A stretch of DNA of 64,000 bases from Leuctra nigra (Eukaryota > Arthropoda > Insecta > Plecoptera > Leuctridae), in NCBI GenBank assembly GCA_934045905.1, contig OW203762.1, positions 558,001 through 622,000 on the forward strand, in the 5' to 3' direction. The notes below the pieces were generated by a model. That model did no database searches, was not told the DNA's origin, and worked only from the letters and a program-made list of their open reading frames with translations. This document shows, in pieces, positions 55,650 through 64,000 of the stretch. Both the position numbers and the translations under genes were made by a program. Each line of letters opens with the position of its first letter. The stretch's first letter is position 1.

Positions 55650-55881
55650 TAATGGACGCGACTATTTTCACCGGTTGGTGAAAATAGCACCAGAGGCTAT
55701 TTTCACCGTGTGCATTCTCTTAACTAGGTATGTGTTAATGATGAAGTTTATTTGTACAAACACATTTCGATTTTTGTGTATTATTGATTATTCCCGAGAT
55801 TATTGCCAATTGTATATGCGTCAGAGGCATTTTCTTAGTGTGGTACGATTCCCACAGTTTTGTAATGTATCGTTACGTATA

Positions 55882-56095
55882 CACTTGGCCAAACAAAAAT
55901 TGAACGTTCAATAAATCTGATAGGCTGATAAAATGTAAGATCACACCATCATAAGTCAGTCTAGACGATCTCATTGACTCACTCGCTAGTAGGTGACCTC
56001 ACACTTCAATGATAATAACAAGGTTTGATTGGTTATGAGACATGACCAGCAGTCATTCAAATTGGGTCAACGTTCAATTTTTGTTTGGCCGAGTG
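55882..56095. mobile_element. Tc1/mariner-like MITE (214 bp)
   Basis: The ends CACTTGGCCAAACAAAAATT and its inverse (ending GGCCGAGTG) are 27 bp with one mismatch and are flanked by TA (55880-55881, 56096-56097). No transposase. It lies between flanking words GACTATTTTCACC (55661) and GGTGAAAATAGTC (56355), suggesting it sits in an older inverted-repeat element. Confidence 0.85.
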
Positions 56096-56870
56096 TACCT
56101 ATCTAAAGCGCATGTGCAAAAGTAATACAAATATAAACGTAAAAAATGCACTTAGGAAGTCGCTAAATTCGAAAAAAATTTAAAACTTCTCTTTTATCTG
56201 CCTAAATATTTTATTGAATGTTATGAAAACTATTTTCTAGGCAATTACAAATGCAATTGGCAGTTTAATTGTTCAAAATAAGGTGAGTTTGAGGACAATG
56301 GCAGGGGCCAGATTCACAAAAAGTATTATCGGTTGGTACGTATTATCACCACACGGTGAAAATAGTCACTCCGTACATTTATTTTCAAGACGGTATAACA
56401 CATTTTCTTTTATACGATAGAATTCCCAAAGGTTTGCATGAGATCAAGGTGTGGTTCATCTCCTCGATAAAACAAATCTGTCAAATAGGCAAGTTATGTA
56501 AAATTTCAAAAAGCTACAAATGTGAATTCCTACAACTGTTCAGGTTCTGAACGATTGACGGAAATTGTGTAAAATCTCATAAAATGTCGGTTCCATTTGA
56601 AAATTTGAACTTAATCGAACGACTAGGCGTTTTAATGCAAAATAGCAAAATAGCAAAATGATTTGTCAGGTGATTTGGACAGTGCAGGGAAAACACAAAT
56701 AAACAAAACGACAGACCAACAAACAAACAAACAAATAAACAATAAATCAGAGACAGAGTCTTAGGGCTACAACGATGACTATCACCTTATCTTTGCTATC
56801 ACTAATGAAGTCAGGATCATCGGACTGCACTTAAAATTTTGTAAAAAGCAGGGAGATAGATTATAGGGTG

Positions 56871-58190
56871 GCGCAGAAAATCCCCCTGATTGAGAGGTCA
56901 CTATATCGAAACTATTATAGAATGGATTCTGAAATTTGTACACATATTAGCGAAACATAACAAAATTTAACATGTGCAAGTTTCCAAAACATTACTATTG
57001 TAGGAAAAAAGTAACAGCTGCTCAAATTTGGTTGTCAAAAAATTGATTATACGGAGCTCAAATAGCGCGCGTCGAGAAAACTTCCAATACGCGGGACGCA
57101 TCTTTCCATACCCTAATCGAGCCCAACTCATTGATTTGAATATTTCCATTTTACGCGCATTTAACGCCGAATCTATTCGGTATAACCAAACATTCTAACA
57201 CTCCCATTCATAATGAAGCAGCTACGTGAGGTGTCTCCTTAATATTGGGGGTTTTACTCACGTAATTGATGACAGTTTGAAAGTAAGAACATTGTTTGGA
57301 AAGTAGATTTAAACATTTTATAAAGAGATACAAATTTCTTGATAACAAAATTCGAAAAATGCATTTGATTATAAGCAAGGCGAAACAAAATAAGAAGAAG
57401 AGGTTGGGTTTAATCAATAATTATAATAATCATGAAAATTAAATTATTACCAATATTTCAGGTCAACCCCATAGGCCTATGCAAAAGTACCACCTACTTT
57501 TGGACTTCGTATTAATACCAACGAATGTTTTTATCAGAATAGATTCTCTAATATTGTCAGCTAGGTTTATTGTAGGTCCAATATACCAATTTAAGATGGT
57601 TGTTTATAAGTGTTTTTGTGTTACAAAACAGGTACCAGGTGTTTAGGTGCTTATGTAAATATACCTAAGATATAAGAATTTACAGTAGGAAGTCACTTGA
57701 AGGACGACATAAAATAATTTGAATTGCTAGAAAATATTTTGTTCAGTTCTTTAGTCTCTAAACAGTTGTATTGAGTTGGGCTCGATTAGGGTATGGAAAG
57801 ACGAGGCCGGGACGCTGTTTCTTCAAAACTACGTACGATATCAAGCTGAAAATTTTAAATTATATTCAAAATAGATTAAGATCGATTGTGTAAAAATTTC
57901 AATCAATATCAATACATGGAACGAAAGTTATTGAATCTTGAAGTTGAAGTTGAAAACAGAATAGCGGGAAACTTTTACAACGTGTGTAATAAAAGTTTAG
58001 AAACAATCTATCCCCAAGAAATAGAACCATTTGTATGGATTCCATTTCCTTTCTTTTGTATATACATATTTGATTTTACGATCAACTTCAAGATTACATA
58101 ATTTTCGTTCCATTCATTCAAATTGATTGACATTTTTACACAATCGATCTTAATATATTTTCAATATAATTTGAAATTTTCACTAAAATT
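56871..58190. repeat. Family C foldback repeat, copy 2
   Basis: It starts GGGTGGCGCAGAAAATCCCC and shares GTAGGAAAAAAGTAACAGCTG and CGGAGCTCAAATAGCGCGC-type words with 14530-14660. Nested arms are visible: 57105-57140 against 57770-57803, and 57855-57965 against 58080-58190. Non-coding. Confidence 0.75.
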
Positions 58191-58244
58191 TTGAAATTAG
58201 TCACTCCCATGAGTGCTTCCATCTGAGTCCTGTTCAGGCGAATT

Positions 58245-59490
58245 GTCAATGTCCAACAGTTGAAAGTGTGCATCAAATTAAATATCTTGGGATAACATTA
58301 GACAAAAACTTAACTTGGAGACCCCAAATATCTTCCATATGCAAGAAACTTCGCAGATGCGTTTACAATGTATAACTTACTAGGAAAACGCTCAGAATAA
58401 CGCGTTGTTGAGCGAGCACGAGTACGTGCAAATTCTCCAACAGGAAATGCGCACACAACGCATAAAACATTACATCCATATTGGATTGAAATAATATGAG
58501 CCACTCAATCAATAAAAGTATGCTTTTCAACAAATGGCATCTAAGCACCCTGGTACATGAAGCAAATCTTATTCAATTCAATTGGCACTGGAAAACATTC
58601 ATATCGATACTTCATATCTGACAGCTATTAAAAATGTCAATAAGTTCATAAATTCTTAACTGATTAGGATGAAAAATTGTAAAATAAGAGACAATGTTGG
58701 TCTTACTGACCATGCAAAATATGAGTTTGATCACATTTATCGAAGACCTTTTTCATTTTACAACCTATCAGGAGATGTTTATTTAAATTTTAACCAGTCA
58801 GTGGATTTCAAAAACATTAGGGTCTGCAACGCCCAGAGAATGTCCGAACACGTGTGAAAAATTTCAGCTCGATCGAAGAAGAACTCTGACCTGTATATCG
58901 TCAGTAACAGAAAAAAAAAAAAAAAAAACAGAGGTCTGTGCCAAATGAGCTAAAAGGAGACGCTCGCTTCGCTCGCTCAAAAATATATTTTGCCATTTAA
59001 TATCTTGCGCTCTGTTTACTTTGCCTTGGTTGAATCAATTATTAGTTATGGTCTAGTTGCGTGGGGTAACGCATCACAAACATATGTCCAGCAGGTATAC
59101 ACAATGCAGAGAAGAATTTCATTGAACATGATCCCTGCAATTAAGTTAGACATAATAAAAAATGATTATAATATTTTCAATTTTTGTCGCACGTTGCCAA
59201 TAACATTACCTACTTTTGAATTTAAACTCCTGATACATTTTTATTTTTCTATTATCTTCAAAATAATAGAGACAGCTGCTACACATACAGCTGCTACACG
59301 GTGTGTAGGCGTTTACAAAATTCCGCGATATAATAATAAACATGGACAGCGTCAACTCCAGTATTTTATTCCAATAATATTTAAAGAACTCCCGATTTAT
59401 TTAAGGAACATTGAAAAATATATTATATTGAAATACGAACTTAAAAAATATTTGGCCGACAAACTAGAAAACATGTACATAAATGATTGA
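58245..59490 (+). pseudogene. LINE RT thumb fragment split by family B
   Basis: 58265-58378 encodes VHQIKYLGITLDKNLTWRPQ and ISSICKKLRRCVYN; after a 602-bp family B copy it resumes with LPFNILRSVYFALVESIISY and GLVAWGNASQ, then MQRRISLNMIPA. This order (YLGI..D..L.W, then L..VY.ALV.S...YG...WG) is that of Jockey/R1-type LINE thumb regions. The fragment has no catalytic RT centre. Confidence 0.8.
58379..58980. repeat. Family B repeat, copy 2, inserted in a LINE
   Basis: Opens CTAGGAAAACGCTCAGAATA, closes GACGCTCGCTTCGCTCGCTC. Its insertion into an otherwise continuous LINE frame shows that these ends are real element borders to within a few bases. Confidence 0.85.
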
Positions 59491-60112
59491 TCAGTACCCC
59501 ACGCATCATTTTAATATTCTGTGTTTTGATTTCCCCTTTGTGTATTCTTTCTTGTAATATAATATGTAATAGTGTAAAAAATGTAATCATGTCAGAACAC
59601 CTATATTATAATTTGTTAACTCCGCAGTTAAACTGGCGTCCTGATGCCAGTTTTGTTTGGAATGGTGACAGTTGACACGAGAGACTTCAGTATAACTGTA
59701 TTTGTTGGACATCAATTGTCAACAAATACATAGTTAATTAAAGTATTCACTTTTGTAATGATGTAATCAAGCTTTATCAATTATAATTTGATTTCAGTCT
59801 AACTACAGTCTATTACAAAAGTGTGCAATACAAAATTTGGAAATTGGGTTTCACCCCTTCAACCTCTGAGGTACATTTATTGTTGTTACGTACCTATTCA
59901 TTATTGTTTTCTGAATATCTGAGAGAATATAGATAAATAAAGTATGATTTGTGGCGCTCAATTAGCGAGATTACGTTTTGCTACGATTTTAAAGTTAGAA
60001 AAAATACAGTTTATCAACAATTCTTAAATCAAAATTGATGTTAGATTTAAAATAAAGCGTCATAATGATGTGCACATTATTTGCATAATGATTGTAACAA
60101 TAATGATTTAAA
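59491..60112. other. Unassigned stretch
   Basis: AT-rich sequence after the LINE fragment; may include its 3' UTR. No gene seen. Confidence 0.4.
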
Positions 60113-61250
60113 ACTAGGAATAGCTCTGTGTAATGCGTTGATGAGCGAGCACCGACACGCGCAACATCGCCAATCGAGCACGATCCATTCAATCAAAGAT
60201 ACCTAACTATCTAACTATACATTATTATTGATTTTCATCGCAACTTTCCATAAACGTTCTGGAAAAATTGAATAAAGGTGGATTTACACGGCCGTTCCAA
60301 ACTTCCCAAGTTTGCCGAAGTTCCGAATCGCCGTTCCAAAAACTCCCGTGTGAACTATGAAAGTTTGGAACTCAATCTTCGTAGTTCGAATCTTTTCATA
60401 GTTCACACAGGAGTTTTTGGAACGGCGATTCGGAACTTCGGCAAACTTGGGATGTTTGGAACGGCCGTGTGAATCCACCTTAACAGATCAATGTATATAC
60501 CATGAATTGATACTTCTCCATCAATCTCTGTGAACAGATATTCAAAACACTTAATAGCAATAAGTCTGTAAATTCTTGACCGATTGGGCTGGAAATTTGT
60601 AAAGTATGCGATGTAACATGTGCTATAGTCGAAACGTTGCTTCTAGCATAACTGTGAGACACGATCCATATTCAAAAAAGTGATACCTAGATGAAGGTAT
60701 ACAAATACATATTATACATCCCTTGAATTGCAATATAATCCACACAATCAACAAGAATATGTTTTTCACTGAAACTCAGAATAGCCATCTAAACTCTTTG
60801 GTACCTCACAACGAAGTGCCTGGAGGTTTCTTGAGATCAGTGTGGTACCTACGTGAAACAATCCAGAAAGCAGTGGAATTTCCCGATGCCATCAATTCTG
60901 ACAGTTTCAAACAATGAAAAATGTCAATAAGTGCATAAGTTATCTAATGATTGGGCTGAAAACTTGTAAAATAAGAGAAAATGGTAGTCTTAATGTACAT
61001 GCAAAATTTGAACTTAATCGGAGCATTTCGATTTTAGACCAATCGTGAGATATTTTAGTTTTTGAACCAATCAGAATTTAGATCTTAAAAACTATACACG
61101 AGTAAGCTAGAATGATATTAGTATGTGTGCAAAATTTCAGTTTGATCGGAAAAAATTGTAACCTATGCCGTCGGGCCAAAAAAAACAAAAAAAAACAGAG
61201 AAAGTGTCCAAAAGTGCCAAATGGAGACGCTCGCTACGCTCGCTCAATTA
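60113..61250. repeat. Family B repeat, copy 3
   Basis: Opens CTAGGAATAGCTCTGTGTAA and closes GACGCTCGCTACGCTCGCTC, with the family's internal words (GGGCTGAAAACTTGTAAAAT). It carries the MITE at 60276-60480. Without the MITE its length is about 930 bp, close to copy 1. Confidence 0.8.
60276..60480. mobile_element. Near-perfect palindromic MITE with TAA duplication
   Basis: Arms of roughly 85 bp start AGGTGGATTTACACGGCCGT and are nearly perfect inverse copies; only the small centre differs. TAA flanks both sides (60273-60275 and 60481-60483), as for PIF/Harbinger elements. The short open frames on both strands are just this palindrome. Confidence 0.88.
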
Positions 61251-62473
61251 CACAAGTGAAATGTGCATGGTTTCTTGAGACCAAGATTTCGGCTAAGTTG
61301 GTCAAGAACTTGAAGTGATAAAGTTCATATTCCCTAACAAAAGCATAGAAATATGACCTTACGTACGTGCAGAATGGCACGTGTTGTAGCTAATTGCATT
61401 TAATTATCTTGTTTGATGAAAAATTTCATATTTTTTCAATGGATTCGGTATGTCAAAATCAATACGCTTCTAACGTGTGCTACTTCTACTATGTACATGC
61501 AAAAATAAAGAAATAAGATCCAATTTTGTTCCCAGATTTTTTAAAACTTTTATCCCAGAAGTAAACGTGTTAACACCCCGACTTGAACCAAAGAACCATG
61601 TAAATTGTCTCTTCTATCCATACTATCCAAACTCTAGTAATTGCTAGTACTGTCTACAGTAGATAGTGGATGCATTACTATACCAAAGATGTTTTATTAC
61701 TCTGTCAAATCTCATTTGATCAATTATCAATACAATACGCAATATACCTAGTTTCGCTTTTCCACAAAAGTAGGCTTAATTTCGAGAATGAAATTATTGA
61801 GTTTCAAGAACGAAATTACTTTTTTTTACCATTGAGTATTAGTTTAAAATTTGTAAGCTAATGATCATGTTAAAAATAATTTAAATTATTCACTTGGTAT
61901 TTTTTACATTTTGAATTTAAATGATGTGAAAGATCAGATTTTTTGAAGAAATTAGTATGCATATTTGTCAGTCCGAAAACCTTTCTTGAAAAAGCAAATG
62001 TACGTTCAAATTTTTAATATTTCTGCAAATTACCGTCGCAAGTGAAATTAAAATATCAAGTATGAAGTTAGCACTAAGAAACTAATTTATATGCAAAATT
62101 GATCTTATGATACGGTAATACCTGTGTTTACCGAGAGATTTCTTTAGAATGTGTATATTTTCTTGTCTTGAACACCAATAGCTGATGATTTTCAATGATT
62201 CCAAGTATGGTAATGAAGTTTACTAAATAGTTTTCTTCAAAATTATTTCCTGTTCAATTCCGGTACTTAACTTGCACTCTCTAGGCTAAAGATCGTATAT
62301 CAAATCCCGTATGACAATTGGAACTATATCCAATTAATACCATCAGTGCATTTCTTAACCAGATTAAGAAATAGAAATATAATAATTGTGCTGATTATTT
62401 CAACTACAATCAACTATAATGTTTAAGGAAAGCAAACAGTATTCAAGAAAATATTATAAAATTTACATTTAAA
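61251..62473. other. Unassigned AT-rich stretch
   Basis: No gene, element border or repeat that I can support. Confidence 0.45.
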
Positions 62474-62757
62474 CTAGGAAAACGCTCAGTGTAACGCGTT
62501 AATGAGCGAGCACGGGTATACGTGCACATTTTCGAACCGGAATTCCGTACCAAAGGCACAGAAAACATATCCATCCATCCATATTGAATTGAAATATGAT
62601 TCACTCAATCAACATAAAAGTATGCTTTTCATCAAAACTTGAAAATAGCATCTAAGCACCCTGGTTAATGTAGCAAATCCTATTCAGTTGCAGTGGAAGA
62701 CATTCATTTCGATTCTTAATTTCTGACAGATATTAAAAATGTCAATAAGTGCATACA
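62474..62757. repeat. Family B repeat, copy 4, truncated
   Basis: Opens CTAGGAAAACGCTCAGTGTA and follows family sequence to about AAAAATGTCAATAAGTGCAT; the GCTCGCTC end is missing because a different AT-rich element begins at about 62758. Confidence 0.75.
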
Positions 62758-63150
62758 TACACACAAAAAAATATTTGTTTAGATCTACTAAAATATGATT
62801 AGAATTAACTATATTCTATGTTTACTATACAGTCAACGACAAGCTTAGTTAAGTTAAACATATTTTATGTTTAAAATATTTAGTTGTTTTCACTATATTA
62901 TTTAGTAGATTTAAGAATAACTTTTAGTACGGCCATCTTGGTTTACGGAATCAGCTCTATGCTTTTAGTAGAATTAAGTATAATTATTTAGTTGAATCTA
63001 AGATATCAACTCTATAAACTAGATTTAAGTATATATTTTGGTTAGTTTTACATACATATTAGGTTAAGATTCAAAATTATTTTCTTGTTTTAACAATATG
63101 CTTTAGTTAATATAAATGAATTATTAATTTAATTTAACTAAATAATTTGT
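62758..63150. repeat. AT-rich element of repeated TTTAGTTNAATCTA words
   Basis: Words like TTTAGTAGATTTAAG, TTTAGTTGAATCTAAG and TAGATTTAAGTATA recur in both orientations over 390 bp. A central patch, ACGGCCATCTTGG, is the only GC-richer part. No protein. Confidence 0.5.
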
Positions 63151-63406
63151 TTATTGGGACAAAATGATTTGGTGAAAACAAGAAATTACAAACATTGAGA
63201 ATGTAGTAGGTAAAACATTTTTATTTACACTTACAAACATTGAACACACAAGTAGAAACAAAATAGAATAATGCATTGATTCAAAGAGAACATAAGTCTT
63301 CGCACTTTGTACAAACTCGCACGTGGTCATCAAACCCCAATCAATGATCATACGCAATGACCGTGCGTTACGAACAGAATCGGTTACGGTGGAACGAGTG
63401 TTCATA

Positions 63407-63608
63407 GCTAATGTTCAATGCACACGTCAACGACTCGGGTGAAGAATACACCTTGCACTGGATCGGGTCGATGAAGACGTCTCGACTGCAGAGATGTCGG
63501 GGCCAATGAAGATGACAAATGGTTGACGAGTCTGCTTGTAAAGGGTTTAGTTTCTCCATCTACACACACGTTCGCCACTCGGAAGTCAAAATCTCTCCGG
63601 AAGTCTGA
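63407..63608 (-). CDS. Possible exon of unknown gene (uncertain)
   Basis: On the minus strand a good acceptor (TATTTTTATTGTTTTCAG, ending 63609) is followed by about 200 bp of balanced-GC sequence unlike its AT-rich surroundings, open in two frames (for example NVCVDGETKPFTSRLVNHLS). I recognise no family. It could equally be part of a transposable element. Confidence 0.25.
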
Positions 63609-63692
63609 AAACAATAAAAATAGTTAGGGATAGTTCAAGGTCAATTGACTGGACAAATATTCTTGGTCATTTGACCAAACTAAATTTAATTA

Positions 63693-63745
63693 AACCAGGA
63701 AAACGCTCGGTGTAACGCGTTGATAAGTGAGCCTTTGAATTGAAT
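63693..63745. repeat. Family B opening fragment, copy 5
   Basis: CCAGGAAAACGCTCGGTGTA followed by ACGCGTTGATAAGTGAGC matches the family B opening; the rest is absent. Confidence 0.7.
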
Positions 63746-63795
63746 ACGAATTAATGTGAAAACTCTTGGCCCTTTGAAGATAATCTAACTCTCTA

Positions 63796-63969
63796 AAGGT
63801 ACGTTTACAGCTTGACGTTCGACGCTCGACGCTTAGCGCTAGCGCTGAAAGATGAACATAGTTTATCTTTGACCTTCAACGCCAGCGCTCGGCATTGGCC
63901 AACCAGGAGGCTCAACGGCGAGCGCTGAGCGCCAAACGTTGAGCGAACGTCGAGCTGTAAACGTACCTT
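63796..63969. mobile_element. MITE with AAGGTACGTTTACAG ends
   Basis: The ends AAGGTACGTTTACAGCT and its inverse are flanked by TA (63794-63795, 63970-63971). The GC-rich interior is full of GCGCTAGCGCTGA and GAGCGCTGAGCGCC words that fold on each other. Confidence 0.8.
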
Positions 63970-64000
63970 TAGGCCCAGTTGTACGATGACCCGATAAGTA

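Noticed and set aside
60284..60478. Mirror-image 64-codon frames on both strands (HGRSKLPKFAEVPNRRSKNS).
   Set aside because: They are the two arms of a palindromic MITE, not genes.

Overview
This is eukaryotic nuclear DNA: coding sequence is split into short exons with GT..AG borders, introns are kilobases long, and most of the window is transposable elements (Penelope-like, non-LTR, Ty3/Gypsy, MITEs), tRNA-derived Pol III units and minisatellites. The element mix and AT-rich intergenic DNA suggest an arthropod, most likely an insect; I cannot name the order safely. No rRNA gene, CRISPR array or bacterial-style operon is present.

Two host genes are supported, lying head to head. (1) A minus-strand gene for a major-facilitator transporter of the FLVCR (heme/choline transporter) family has two exons here, 12746-12979 and 7785-8009; the rest lies outside the window or was not recognised. 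(2) A plus-strand aldo-keto reductase (AKR) gene has five coding exons: 24229-24303, 26367-26537, 37685-37885, 45791-46047 and 47709-47853. These give about 283 codons with catalytic Asp, Tyr, Lys and His all visible; only a short last exon is missing and presumably lies beyond 64000.

The striking feature is that five of the six large minisatellites sit exactly on exon-intron junctions of these two unrelated genes, and each repeat unit carries exon edge plus splice site: FLVCR acceptor (102-bp units, about 30 copies, 7951-11045), FLVCR donor of the same intron (37-bp units, about 33 copies, 11548-12776), AKR exon 2 donor (70-bp units, about 53 copies, 26519-34095, split by an LTR element), AKR exon 4 acceptor (48-bp units, 40 copies, 43871-45808) and AKR exon 5 donor (66-bp units, about 16 copies, 47803-48885). 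The genes therefore present tens of competing splice sites at single junctions. In most arrays read-through meets a frameshift or stop, but the exon 5 array is in frame and open, so it could encode proteins with added 22-residue repeats. I regard this as the candidate undescribed system.

Layout: 1-7784, foldback elements, MITEs and LINE scraps, presumably inside or beyond the FLVCR gene; 7785-12979, FLVCR exons and arrays; 13040-18550, a foldback element interrupted by a Penelope-like element that is itself interrupted by a LINE; 19541-23066, a degraded LINE; 24200-48885, the AKR gene with its arrays, a 3.8-kb LTR element and several MITEs; 48886-64000, probably AKR intron 5, holding LINE and Gypsy remnants, an inverted pair of nearly identical Penelope-like copies, and several copies of a repeat family with GCTCGCTC-type ends.
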